From the NCBI GenBank assembly GCA_007922225.1, contig ML679995.1, positions 7,692,689 through 7,756,688 on the forward strand: a stretch of DNA of 64,000 nt, in the 5' to 3' direction. The DNA is from Emydura subglobosa. Its lineage: Eukaryota > Chordata > Testudines > Chelidae. Below the pieces are notes generated by a model, which searched no databases, was not told where the DNA came from, and worked only from the letters and a program-made list of their open reading frames with translations. Both the position numbers and the translations under genes were made by a program. Below, in pieces: positions 33,406 to 45,900 of the stretch (its first letter is position 1; the number at the start of each line of letters is the position of its first letter).

Positions 33406-35584
33406 GGCCCATACAAGCACTTTAGAAACAAGTCAGAGCCAATTGAAAAAAAAATGACAAAACAGTTTATGAGAAAATGCAGTGTAATCAACACAGAAAT
33501 GTTTCCTAGGAATGTGTCAATTTACCGAAATGTTAGATGGGAAAAGTCCAAATAACTCTTTTTGAAATTCTCACTGCATGTCGATAATGTTGAAAAAAGT
33601 GTAGTTTAGACTTGTTTTTATTCCGTTACACTTTCATATTAAAATATACTTAGTATTATGTTTATATGCATTCTATGTAATATTTTATAGTATCATTCTG
33701 GTTGAGGAGTGAGCTGCACCTATGACCTCTCTGTTCTTCCTTGGTACTCTCTCCAAGAGATAGGCCTCTGCCTGAATTTCTCCAAGAGAGGAACCCCACA
33801 ACTCATTCCACTTTAGACCAGCTAAAGAGTGGATCTCTTTTGCTTCCTATGGATCCATGCTGAACACACGGATCCATGAGTAGAAGTGGCAGAATCCCCA
33901 GGTTCTTCTGCCTTGGCCAAGCCCTTGGCATCCCAACCTTCAATGGAAAAATTGGGAAGAAACTCCACCTATTGAAACTCCAGAAGTGTTCTCCCCGCTA
34001 TGTAGATTTTTCCTGTACAGGGGAAAATTAGACCCTTTATTCTTACTTGGATCTTTCTTGGGCAACATTTCCATTGGTTAGCTGACCTCAGTAAGAATTG
34101 AGGAACAGCTGCAGGATTTCACCATATATGATTGGCTATGTAAGGTGTGAACCTGTGCGCTAGCTTTGACACAGACATGGGGAGTTCCCATTAGCCACAG
34201 TAGTCCCTGTGAGGTTTGGGGCTGAGACACATCCCTATGAATCATAATTCCATCCCCACTTCCTCTTTGCTCTGCACAGGCAGCGACTTGCTGATTGTCT
34301 ATACACACAGGGCAGCATAGCAACTGGGGAGGTGAAACTGAGGGACTCCTTTCCTCTTGCTCCAAGGAGGGAATAAAAGCACACACAACCTTGTTTACTC
34401 CTGCATGTCCAAGGTAGAGGTAGCCAACCTAGGCAGGTGTATAAGAGGAGTTCTGACTCCCCTGCACAAACTGATAGGCCATTTCACAATCTAACCCATG
34501 TGATTAAGGAACAACAACTGCACCACCTCGTAACAGTGCAAATGAACATTCCAAAATCTGCAGGAATCTGTTGGGGAGGTTCCAGTCTCACGTCTCATAA
34601 AGGCTCCCGTCTCATTTCCTAATATGATCTTTGCAGTTATCCAGAAACAGAGCACAAACTGCGTCTGACACCCAGCAGCCTAGATATTAAAAATTGCAGC
34701 GCCTAGAGGAAAAGCACAGGGGGGCTTCTGCAGATTCGCCCTCCCCCCCACCTCTTTTTAATTTAAAAACAAACCTCTAATTGGTTTTCATGCAGCTTAA
34801 AATTAGGGAAGATTTATGAAAACGGGACTTGAAGGGCTCATTTTCAATAGATTTGATATTATTGATTAACTGATATTTAGGCTCCTGCGGCATCGCTTCT
34901 CATTGTGCAAAATAAGCATAAAAATACTACAAGCAATTAATTGCATGCTTTTTGTGCCATGCTTTGAGATGGCCTATCAGTCCTTTATTAATATTAATGA
35001 GAAGAATTAGCACCAAAGATCAGGGATCCATGATAGCTAGAAGAACCTGCAAGGACCCCACAGCTCTCATGCTTTATTATTTTTTAATCAAAGTGGCTGA
35101 CTTGAAGGCACAAAATTAGAGAAATAAGTCTTTTATGATTCCACAATGATTCAAATTAAAATGATCTATACTTGCATAATTCCACCAAACCATTTTGTGC
35201 TACTTAAAAACAGTTAAAAATTGCATAAATGCACAATTTAAGGGCTGTGAGTTTTTCTGTTCTTAGTGAATGGGAGGTTGTATGTTTATTTCTCAACTTA
35301 CACATGTGGTTATGCTAATCACACACACACACACAAGCCAACATATGTGATGGTAACTTTCAGATTGTAAATTAACCTGACAAAGGCAAGGAAATTCTGA
35401 GTTAAGGTTGCTGATCCTTTCATAAGCCAATGCAAATTGAATGCAATTGAGCGAAGGGAAAGTTAAGCTGAATTTGAAGGGAAAGAATTATAAACTGCTA
35501 GGAGCTGAGATCTCGGCCCGTGTTCTCTGCTGGTCTAAGTAGACACAGTTCCATTGTCTTCATGCAGCAATATAGAGTACCACA
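33406..35584. other. unique sequence; AT-rich block 34790-35010; (CA)n at 35320-35335
   Basis: No gene is recognised over 2.2 kb. The 34790-35010 block contains closely spaced ATTA/TAAT and ATTGATTAA motifs and no repeat signature, making it a conserved-noncoding candidate by inference. A short CA microsatellite is present. Confidence 0.35.
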
Positions 35585-35812
35585 CCGTTTCTTTATTATA
35601 TATAAAAATAACAATTGTGCCTACAGGCCCCAAATGAGATCAAGGTACCATCGTACTAGGTGCTGTACATACACAGAGTAGAAGACAACCCCTGAAGAGA
35701 AACAAAAGGGTGAAATGACTTGCCTAAGGCCAATAGAAGAATTAGGGATAGAATCTGGGTCTCACAGTAGCACCCCATTCACTAGACCACAGTACCGCTC
35801 TTACAGCTACTT
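35585..35812 (-). mobile_element. MIR/CORE-type SINE with L2-like tail (minus), full length
   Basis: In complement, from the right: a head ending 'ccattcactagaccacagta' (A-box-like tRNA region), 'gatagaatctgggtctcacagtagca', core 'gaaatgacttgcctaaggccaa', then the tail 'atcaaggtaccatcgtactaggtgctgtacatacaca'. All modules are in order. Confidence 0.88.
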
Positions 35813-35849
35813 TATATAACATATAGGGTTCTTACATATGGCTTTTCAT

Positions 35850-35935
35850 CAGGCTTTTCTCCAGGTACTTTATAGAAGAGGAAAGTCTCATCATCCCCAA
35901 TGTACAGAAGGGGAAACTGATGCACAACTAAAATA
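35850..35935 (-). mobile_element. MIR-type SINE fragment (minus)
   Basis: 'ctcatcatccccaatgtacagaaggggaaactgatgca' is the complement of the segment after the SINE core. It is adjacent to, but separate from, the full copy at 35.6 kb. Confidence 0.65.
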
Positions 35936-38064
35936 TCAGATCCAAACACTTTCCTCTAAGTAACTGATTTGTCCACAGACAGAGACAGATTAGAGGAAAT
36001 TTTCTGGTATGGTAATTCTGAGTTCCTCTCTGAGTGCATTGATCCTCAGCCCCTGCTAACAAATCCTCAAAGAACTTCAGTGAGGATTGAAAAGCATGGT
36101 TCAAACATCTGCGATTGGCCCATAATCCACATATCATTGATATAGTACAATAAAACATTACGGTATCCTGCCATTGTGTACTTAGAAGTCCTAAATCCAT
36201 GGATCATCAATGTAATGGATGGCAACAGTTCCTTCAAAGGTTTTATAATCTATCTTATCAATGTGGATTTAAGGAAACAGCAGATCTCCGCACACACACA
36301 GTAATTCCGCATATCAAAAAACCACCTTGTGAGATCGTAACAGAAGAAAGACATTGTGCATGCAAAGGAACAAGAGCTGAGAATTCTCCGCCTGGAGCCG
36401 AGGAGGGGAGCTACTTGTATTAATTCTGACTTTCCATCCTGAGACATCAGAGTGTCCTGTGAACTCAGTTTTCTTTCATTTAGCCATGACAAGAGACTCT
36501 GAACAACCTTCTTGACTGCACAATCACAGCTTAGCCACAACTACATTTGCTTTGTGTGAATCCAGTGCTAGTGACACTCCTGAAGGCTTGACTGGGTGCA
36601 AACTGGCATAGCTCCATTGAAACCAATGGGATTACACCAATTTGCTCCAGTTGAGCATCTGGCCCTAAATTCTTCTGTCCACAGGACAAGAGCAGCACAG
36701 GTAGCTTCACCAAACTCCATTAACTCTAGGATCATCTCAAAGGGTGAGAAGCTAATTCAGTCCCCATGGTCCATTCAGTCTTTAATTTCTCTGTTGATCT
36801 GTGCCAATTGGGATGGTAATTTTTCTGATGTGGACCTTCTCTACACTTGGAATTCAGCCCAGTCCCAATTGTAAACAAGAAGAGTCACAATTTACACTCT
36901 TGCCTGAAACGGGGAGAAGTCAATAAATGCAAATCATGTCTTCCTTGGTCTACACTTGTGAGTTACTGCGGTGCAGCTAAAATAGTTGCTGAACTGAGGC
37001 TAACCCCAAATATAACCAAGGATACAGACACCCACTGGATGCAGCAAAGCCACATTTTCAAATGAAAGAATTGCATAATATTGTGTATTAATCGTTTAAA
37101 TTCCCAAAGGCACTTGCCCAGGTTCTGAACTCTAACGGCCAGCAAGTGTGTATGGCAAGCTCAGCAGTATTTTAGAGGACAGAATAACGATGAGGAATTT
37201 GAAATCCTTTTGGCTGCTGTCGGTGCCTTTAACCTAATAGAACTTTCACAGGCTTCTGCGATTTTGCTTTTCGAAATTTGCAAAAGAAATTTGCTCGGGG
37301 ACTGAGACCATGTATGTCAAGCGGTAGCCTGGAGAGAATTTCTACAGCTGACATAAAGTGCACATGTCTCTAAATGTAGGGCTTGATAATGGAAATGCTG
37401 ACATAACCATAAGTGGCCCTAGTGGGCAATACTATAATACAATGTTATTACGCCAGGTTTGCAAAAACACATATTATTCAAGAAGTAGAATTACTGTTTG
37501 GCAGCCCCTGAGCTTGTAATGCATTAAATAAACTACAGTTTTCGATAATATTTGCATGCCTCTGTAGCAATATGTAAATCTGACAGTTTCCCTCTTGGAA
37601 AAGCTGAAATCCCTAATGAATCGAAGGGCCAAACATGCACATAAAACTCATGATTCACACTTGCCTCTCTCGTTTAATTTTTCAAAATGTAGTTTGCATT
37701 TTGATTATGCTACAAAATGTAGCATGGAGGGCAGAGCAGGGAGAAAAATAGAAATGTGTGTACGACATATTTTTCATATCAAACAAGTTGATTTACTTTA
37801 ATAATTCCAGGAGTAACAAGTAACGTAAATTGATGTTTTGAATGCCTTCCAGGTATGTGCAGCCAGGTTCAAAGAATGTGATGTGTTTATACTTGTATTT
37901 TATAGGCTGATTTCCCCTCTCCCTACCCCCATCACTAGTCTTACAGGCATGTAACTCCACTGGCTTCCATAGAGTTACACTTGGTTTACACTGGTGTAAT
38001 TGAAATCAGAATTAAGGCCCATATGTCCATGCTATGGAAAGCATCCAAAGAACTAATGTATGCT
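35936..38064. other. mostly unique; small palindromic repeats; AT-rich block 37190-37800
   Basis: Small palindromic repeats lie at 36590-36668 (arms around ctccattgaaaccaatggga) and 37945-38020. The remainder has no gene. The 37190-37800 block is even and AT-rich with ATGCAAAT-like octamer variants ('atatttgcatgc'), a conserved-noncoding candidate by inference. Confidence 0.4.
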
Positions 38065-38275
38065 GTGTAACCCCACATTCAGTTATGTTGACAGGAGATG
38101 CTCTCCCGTTGACATAGCTTACACTTCTCGTTCCGGTGGAGTACCACAGTCGACAGAAGAAGTGCTCAGCAATTGATTGAATGTGTTTTCACCAGACCCA
38201 CTCAATCGATGCCGCTGAATTGATTGCTGTAGAGCTGACAGAGCCACCCAGTGTAGACAAGCCCTCAGTTTCATT
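38065..38275. mobile_element. DNA element fragment with TGTCTACACT-type right end
   Basis: The right end reads cagtgtagacaagccctcag, a good match to the family terminus. The interior shares gttgaca/gtcgaca/tcaatcgat motifs with the element at 4.09-4.39 kb. The left end is not recognisable, so it is truncated or rearranged. The neighbouring CR1 3' end begins within about 5 bp. Confidence 0.7.
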
Positions 38276-38279
38276 AAGC

Positions 38280-39150
38280 ATAAGAATGGCTATGCTGGGT
38301 CAGACCAATGGTCTGGCTAGTCCAGTATCTTGTCTTCTGATAGTGGTCAATGCCAGGCACTTCAGAGGGAATCAATAGAACAGGTAATCATCAAGTGATC
38401 CATCTCGTCACCCATCCCAGTCTCTGGAACAGAGCATTTCCTGCTTATCCCGGCTAATAGCCATTGATGGACCTATCCTCCATGAACTTATCTAATTCTT
38501 TTTGAGCCCTGTTATAGTCTTGGCCTTCACAACATCTTCTGGCAAGGAGTTCCACAGGTTGACTGTGTGCTGTGTGAAGAAATACTTGCTTGTTTGTTTT
38601 AAACCTGCTGACTATTAATTTAATTTGGTGACCTCTAGTTTTTGTGTTAGGAGAAAGAGTACATAATACTTCATTTTTTACTTTCTCCACACCAGTCATG
38701 ATTTTATAGACCTCTATCATATCCCTCCTTAGTCATCTCTTTTCCAAGCTGAAAAGCCCCAGTCTTAGTCATCTCTCTTCATATGAAAGCTTTCTATACC
38801 CTTAATCATTTTAGTTGCCCTTTCCAATTCCAGAATATCTTTTTTGAAATGGAGTCACCAGATCTGCATTCAGTATTCAAGATGTGGATTTACTCTGGAT
38901 TCATGTAGAGGCAATATGCTATTTTCTATCTTATTCTCTATCCCTTTCCTAAGGATTCCCAACATTCTGTTAGCTTTTTTGACTGCTGCTGCACATTGAA
39001 TGGATGTTTTCAGAGAATTATCCATGGTGACTCCAAGATCTGTTTCTTGAGTGGTAACAGCTAATTTAGACCCCATCATTTTATATGTTGAGTTGGGATT
39101 ATGTTTTCTAATGTGCATTACCTTGCATTTATCAACAGTAGCGTAAGGAG
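38280..39150 (-). mobile_element. CR1 LINE, 3' part with ORF2 C-terminal coding (minus)
   Basis: The 3' end (left) is the complement of 'gaatggctatgctgggtcagaccaatgg'. Two ORF2 pieces are readable on the minus strand. One (39157-38870) reads KCKVMHIRKHNPNSTYKM, LAVTTQETDLGVTMDNSL and AVKKANRMLGILRKGI, the conserved region just after the reverse transcriptase. The other (38720-38454) reads MIEVYKIMTGVEK and ends DKFMEDRSINGY. A frame break separates them near 38730-38870. It is 5'-truncated at about 39150. Confidence 0.92.
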
Positions 39151-39485
39151 GCTTCAAAAGTGGGAGGAAACTGCCCCCTCAGTATGCAACGTCCACAGCC
39201 AATGAAGAATTGGCATTATGGCTCAACAGTAATCTTTCTTCCAGCATACCAGGGGTGTGGACAGAGAGCACAACGTTAACCATTCTCTTCTTCCGAAGGA
39301 CCACTGGCACTATGGGAAGTAGAGTGTGATTTATAGGAGACCTAAGGTTTCTGTATCTAACACTGAAGTTCAGGCTGGGCAAGTCCTTTATGGCCCCTAG
39401 AATATGGAGGACAGCAAAAGTGACTTAAAGCTAGATTAGCCTCTACACTCCTGCCCCAAATATAGGAACCGAGTAGCTAAGCACC
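39151..39485. other. unique sequence
   Basis: No gene or repeat is recognised. The minus frame at 39179-39382 has no domain I recognise. Confidence 0.4.
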
Positions 39486-39765
39486 AGGTTTTCATACTGA
39501 AAAAATTGAAACTTTTTTGATGGAAAATTGGAGGCTTGACTAAACTAAAATTTTCATGGAAAGCATTTGCTTGCCTTTTAATTAAAAAAAAAAAAAATTG
39601 GTGTAAAACTGAAAACCCAAACAACCCATTTTGGTTTTGGTGTTCGTTTGGATGAAGACTTTTCAGCCTTCATCCAAAAAAAAAAAAAAAGTATTTTTGC
39701 CAATGAAAAGTTGAAATTTTCAATGGGAAAAATGCTCCATATTCCAGCCAGCTCTAGTCTAAAGC
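39486..39765. repeat. AT-rich palindromic interspersed repeat (copy 3)
   Basis: TTTTCA/TGAAAA-type dyads with two A runs (39584-39597 and 39676-39690) and the end ccagccagctctag at 39745-39758, shared with other copies. Confidence 0.65.
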
Positions 39766-41324
39766 AATACAAATAATTAATAACAAGGGTAGACAAAAGA
39801 GGGTGGATTTCTTCCATAACTGTCAAGAGGAGACAAAAAAATCATCTTGAAGTTCATCATCCAGAAGTGAATATCCTCTTCTTCTGCCCAAGGGGAAGCT
39901 GCCTCCCAGAGCAATTTCTTAACAAGATACCACAAAATAGAGAGGTTAATAGTTAACGCTGCTAGAAGTCCTGTGATGAAAGCTGCTTTGCCATGCAATA
40001 CCAGGACAAATGGAAAATGAAAGTTAGTAAAGATATCTAGAACCTCACAAAAATAAATTAAAAGTCTTGTGGGTTGTCATTGCAGCATCTTTACATGATA
40101 ATCAAGCAGTGATTACTGTATTTTCTGCAGTGAATGCCACCTCTTGCCATTTCCATTTTGTTGTTAGCATAGAAAATATAACTGATAATGTGTATGAAGT
40201 TTTTGGGGGCAGGAGGAAAGCAAAAAATAATGTAATTGACAGATAAAAAGGATGTAGAAAGAGTAATTTCATTTTCCATCAGAAGAAGTAAGGTTTTATG
40301 TCGGGAATTAAATTAACAGCACATGAAATTGGCTTTTCCTAAATTCATTTTTTTAAATAAAAAAAAAAGAGAGAAAAAACACCCCAAAACCAAGGTAGAC
40401 TTATGAAAAGCTTGCCAATGAGCACAGATGATTTCCAAAGTCAATAAAACTTCTGCATTGCTATGTGGTTGTGGGCCTGCCTACTTTTCAATCACTCTGC
40501 ATTTTCTGCTTGTATGATACTAAAAAGTTATGCTTCTAAATGTTTGCTGATTTCTGTGTGTGAAGTTCCATCTTTTGACTCCAGCTGGTTCCAGGCTGCC
40601 CACCCCACATCCTTTTCTCTCTTTTCTCGGCTTATTCATGTTGCCTGCAGGTTGTGATTTATCTTTGAAGTTAATACATTCAGAGTCACATCATTTTTTG
40701 CTTGTGTTTGGCTAGGGAAACCTCTATTGGAATACCAATATGTATGGATTTTCATATTGTCATTGCTACCAAAATAGCAGCAAGGGAGGGGAGGGAAATG
40801 TAAGAAAGGGAAAATTATTTTTGAAATAATTTTTTCCCCATCTAATGCATAAAAACTTAATGAAAAAAATCCCACTAATGTAATGCTTAGGGAAAAACCT
40901 ACAAAGCAGGTATTTACAGAGAGATATGTGGGAACAAATTAAATGAAATGCTAATATATAAAGGCAACCGTGAAAATCAACAGCAGACTAAGAAAAAACA
41001 GACTTGTTATCTGTCCAGGCTGTAAACCATATGAAAGGTAACTACTAAACAAATATTCAGAACAGCACAGGAATCAGCTGCAGAGAGTTGTGTGAACTGG
41101 ACAGTTTTTGTTCTACAGATTTGTGGGCACAAAATTATATTTATATTCCCAATTTGAATAGCAAGAATAATCATTATTATTATTGCCCTTATACTAGTGC
41201 ACATCACCTTTGGACAACACAAAATGCCACTTTGCATATGGGGCTAACATGTTCAAAAAAATGTTTGCCTAAAATTAGGACCCTAAATCCATAATCAAGC
41301 ACATATATAAAAATAGCCTTATCA
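39766..41324. other. unique AT-rich sequence
   Basis: No gene is recognised. Poly-A-rich at 40350-40390. Confidence 0.4.
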
Positions 41325-41475
41325 GACATGTTGGGCATCCACAAAAGTCACTGACGTCAGCGGCATCTTCAGATGCTCAGCACCTTTACAAATCTGGCTT
41401 TTTCCCTTTTAAGCTCTTCAATCCATATTTAGACACATAACTTTAGGCACCTGGTTTGAAAATGTTGGTTGTATA
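41325..41475. repeat. interspersed palindromic-type repeat fragment
   Basis: 'gggcatccacaaaagtcactgacgtcagcggcatcttcagatgctcagcacctt' and 'ttaggcacctggtttgaaaat' belong to the same small-element family as 51.0-51.13 kb, in opposite orientation. Confidence 0.5.
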
Positions 41476-41719
41476 TATATATTTTTTGAATGTCTCAATG
41501 TAGAAGTTTGCCAAAATTAAAAATAAATTAAATCAAGAACAAATAAATTTGTTTTTTTGGGGGGGAGGGAAAGCCACAAAAACATGGATTGATTCCAGGG
41601 CTGCTTCTCTTCAACACCTGTCTCTGTGCATCTGTATACATAAAACCTGCTTGCATATAGCGTTTCCTTACAGGGGAAGCACATAAGAGTAATTTACTAT
41701 GTACTATGAGTGAAATCCT

Positions 41720-42530
41720 TTCCTTCAGGCCAACTCTTTCTCCCACTGAAATCAATGGGAGTTTTGTCTTTGATTTCAGTGGAAGAATTTTCAGATCTAT
41801 ATCTTATAGAATCAATCGAGGCTTAGCTGTGAAGCTTTTAAGCAAATCTTTACTCATATGCATAAATAATGTTCACATTCATTTTAAGGCCTGATTCAAT
41901 GCCCATTTCAGCCAATGGAAAGATTCGCAGTGACTTCAATGGGTTTTGGCTCAGGATCCTTAAGGAAGGGCTTTCATACTGGGGAAAACTCAATATACTA
42001 AATTAAACATTTACATCCCATTGCTTTTCACACCTTTCAAAATCTTTTTTCTAACCCAAAGCCTGATCCTAAATACCTTTGAGTAGTCCTTTCTTGTGCA
42101 CTTAGCACCATTGACTTTCATGAGTAAGATTTGCAGGATATGGCCACATGATTGCTAGATGCTAAAATACATCAACTTTTAAAGCTATGTTCTCTTCCTT
42201 AAATCCCATTTCCCCCATTACCCAATGAAATTGCTTACATGCTCTTAGCATTCACTTTGCACAGCAGCAAGGGCCTGATTCAAAGTCCACTGAAGTTCAT
42301 GAAAAGATTCCCATAGAGTTTCAGGCCTTTAGATCAGATCCAAGGGCTCAATACCGGACTTAAAGCATGAGTACACCCATTGACTTTAATAGGGATAACT
42401 TGAGTGCTTAAAGTGAGGCATGTGTGTAACTAACTTGCTGGATCAGGCTATAAGTGGCTACAGCAAGGAGCAAAACACTGGAGAATCAGACCCATTGACT
42501 GCCGTGGGATTTGGATTGAGTCCTTATATT
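41720..42530. repeat. cluster of small palindromic repeats
   Basis: Several units built on CCATTGACTTCAATGG-like dyads. At 41743-41784 ccactgaaatcaa and ttgatttcagtgg are exact complements. Others lie at 41886-41965, 42060-42140, 42265-42360, 42345-42450 and 42470-42530, with phrases such as gcctgattcaa, cccattgactttaa and gacttcaatggg. They are noncoding and probably short nonautonomous DNA elements. Confidence 0.6.
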
Positions 42531-42644
42531 CTGCATCCTTCAAAAATTTTCATCCTAGTTCTGTAAGGTACTAGGCACACACTGTTCTTATGAAATGAAA
42601 ACCTGACAGGTTCCAATGGTCTTCTGCTCTCTAAAATGACTTCT

Positions 42645-42955
42645 CATAGAATATCCAGTCACAAAGTCTTGGCCCTTATCTTCAAGTCATTCAATGATCT
42701 GGGCCCAGCTAAAAGATCACATAATGCTCTGGGATGAAGACTGTGGTCAACAATTCTGCTCCTCTGGTGCAACGGAGCTTTTCCTCATGGGTAAAACCAG
42801 TCTGTGCAGGAGACAGAGTTCTCTTGGGCCCAGTCTGAGACTGTGGAACAAACTCTCATAAGAACTAAGGGCCTTCACAAACCTGCCCAAGATTCCACTT
42901 GCAATGCAAACAGAAGTTCTGCAACCTGCCTTCTCAAAACACACAGAGAAGCAGC
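42645..42955 (+). mobile_element. L2-like LINE ORF2 C-terminal fragment
   Basis: Plus-strand reading frames give LALIFKSFNDLGPS, then, after breaks, PSLRLWNKLS and ELRAFTNLP. These match the FKALNGLAPPYL and LWNxLPxxLRxAxSL patterns of L2-type ORF2 C-termini. The reading is interrupted by stops and frameshifts. No tail is attached. The plus frame at 42804-43019 is a partial shadow. Confidence 0.7.
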
Positions 42956-42965
42956 TATATTTAAA

Positions 42966-42991
42966 AATCAAACAAACAAACAAACAAACAA
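42966..42991. repeat. (CAAA)n simple repeat
   Basis: About six tetranucleotide units. Confidence 0.9.
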
Positions 42992-45900
42992 TCCCTACCA
43001 AAACAACACACTCCACTGAACACACAACTCATCCCCTGGGGAGAGGATGAGAGAGAGAATGAACTTACACTAAGTGATATGACTAACATCTGTCATGTAT
43101 AACACAAGGAGGTTCTCAGATACTACAGAGGGCAATATAGGAACCTGTAGAGAATAGAATAGAATAGAAGGCACTCAATCCCTAATGAAAAAGAGTTTAC
43201 TTCCAATAGGTAACAGCTACTTTCATATCTATTACACACACACACCCCAACATCTGATTTCCTCCCTTCCTGTCAATGTCTCAGACAGGATTTGTCATAG
43301 AGCAGGGGGACAGTTCAAAAGATAAAAGAATTTTAATGTACACTGTGTTGAAACAGAGAGCGGAAGACAGAAGGAGGCAGGCATTTTAGGGTGACTCCGC
43401 TCCCACTGCATGACAGCTTTATCTAGATTTCATACTCTTCTCCTAAAAAGAAGGGAAGTATCTCAGCGAATGGGACTTTTTTCCTTTTGCTGACCCACCA
43501 AAAAAAAAAAAATCAGCAGCAAGAAAAACAAACAAAAAATCCCCATTGCTGAGACACTTCCGTTTTCTTACATGTCTGCTGATAAAAGCTCTCATTGTTT
43601 TCCGGATAAGAAGATATACTTTGTCTCCTGCAAAGATATGAGAAAAGGGGGAAGAACAATGTATTTTGTTAGAAGGGAAACTAGCTTCAATTTGAGGAGT
43701 GATGGTAATACACAGTTTTGCTGAAGGCAAACAGAAACTAAAAAGTAAGCTCTTTAGACTATTATCCTTCCTTAACATTTTGATAAAGTTCCTTAAAATG
43801 GATCCAGTTTTGCCTGCGCAGCAGTTTAATTTCCTATAATCATCTCTGATGGAACAGATGATACACACAGTTACCCCAGGTATTGTTTAAGTGGGGACTG
43901 AATTACTTTTATACTATCACTAAATGATAAAAAAACGGAACATTTTCAGCATTGTTTTGCCTCCGCACTGCAAGTCAGGCATAGGAACGCTCTTCTAATC
44001 CTGTTTAAACTGCATTCCAGAAGTATTCACGAGTCAAGGTTTTTTTTCTTTAAAAATAAAAGCCGTTAGAAAGAATTTGAAGGCAGCATGGGGCGGAAAG
44101 CAGAGGCAACATTCATTATCAGGCCTAGAAGAAAGACTTTTTGAAGAAAAAAACCTACACAAACTGCAAGACTTTGAGGAATTTCCTAGTTATCTTTTCC
44201 ACTTCAGTGACTTTAGGCTTCGCCATCAAATTGAAACACCATTTTCTGAACAATAATATAGTACATCCTTTGACATCACAAAAGAATGCTTTTAAGGCAT
44301 AAAAATGCATTTCCCTTATGTAATCAAAAACAAAAACTCTATAAATTATAATACAATGTACAGTCCAATTCCTCCTTTCAATGAATTTAAATGGTATGTG
44401 CTGATTAAGCTCTTAGTCATTTATGTTAAATGTCTAATGAAAAGCTCTTTGAATCTGGTTTAACCCATATTAAATGCCCTAGTGGTGCCCCTGGAATTAA
44501 AAGAGAGGAAGAAAATTAATCCTATTCTTTGTTCCCTTTATACATTTTAATAAATTATACTGCATCTTCCTAATGCATTTATGTCTCAGACAAAATGCCA
44601 AATGGTTTGATCCTTTCAATAAAAAGCCAAGGAACAAATTTGCACATTAAAATATAGAGCAATTCAACATTCAAGGCAGAGTGTTTTCCAGAAGGAGATG
44701 ATGTGTTTGCTAAGTTTCTTAATAACTGCATGATGATTTTCTGCTTTGAATGTAAGTTGGCTCTGCTGGAAGTTTGGAAAGTTATTTTTTTCTTGTTTCT
44801 TCTCACCCTGTATAAAACAAATGTGACTTTCAAAATGTAATACATCCTGATTCATAATTCAAGAGTTTAACTGAGGTGGAAGATGATCAGATGGCCAAAA
44901 TAAATTGTGTTAACAAATGCAGTCCCTTTATATTTTGTTTCCAAAAGACAGGAATGAGAAGGATCCACTTTGGGGGAAATAACTTTCAGGGAGAATATAT
45001 ATGAGTCTCCCAAGATTCTCTTTTTTAAAAGACCTGGAAATCAGCTGCCAAAACTGGATTTGAGGGGTGGGGAAATTAATCTAATCTGACATCCTAACAT
45101 GTGATGTACTGAAGGTACCTCTTTAAATGACTAGAGAGCTCATCATCTGGTATCCAGCCATTCCATGAACCATTTAGACCCCTGGCTTTGGGAGCATTGT
45201 TTTACACATTCTCCTACCCAATACAGTGAAGTGGTTTTTGTTTGTTTCTTTCTTTTTTTAAAGCACTACCGATGGATAGAGGTAGCACTATTCATTATTT
45301 CCAAGTGCTTCGAGTCTCTAGTGACACCAGCGACATAAAATTACATCAAGTCCCCCAACCTCTTATCGATGATAAACTTAAACCCACGGCACTCAATGGG
45401 AGCCTTTCCACTAATTTCCATGAGGTATGGACCAGGGTCCAATAGGATTTGCCCATGTGAACATGACAAGAAACAAAAAAAGGATATAAAGAATTGCTTC
45501 AATGAATAGGGTGAACAAGTTTAAAAAGGTTAGGTGTGTAAGCCACGCCTACACAGTGTGGGGTTCTGGGGTGTACACAGAAGTTGATGAGCCTGCAACA
45601 GTGATGGCTAAGAGAGTGGGGTCTTTCAGCTCATTCAGTAAAGGCTCATCCACGGTTTGATCTCCACTGCTGACTCTCCCCCGGGGGCCACTGGTGTTAC
45701 AGGTGGTTGATTCTCTCAGCTTAGCACGAAAGGCATCAACCTCCTTAAAGATTTCTTTGCTTAAAAACCCAGTTCCTTTCTTACGTACTGTCGCCTGGCA
45801 GCCACAGCTGTTTGTTTCTGACCATGAGACACAGGCAGCATTGGATCCATGTTGGGAGGTATAAGCAATACTCAACGTGGTTGTAGGACTTGTACCTTCT

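Noticed and set aside
41720..42530. CRISPR-like array
   Set aside because: Recurring units are palindromic but vary in sequence and spacing, with no constant repeat and no cas genes, in a vertebrate genome.
43443..43868. 141-codon minus-strand frame as a gene
   Set aside because: It contains a poly-Phe stretch from an A run and low-complexity ends. No family is recognised.
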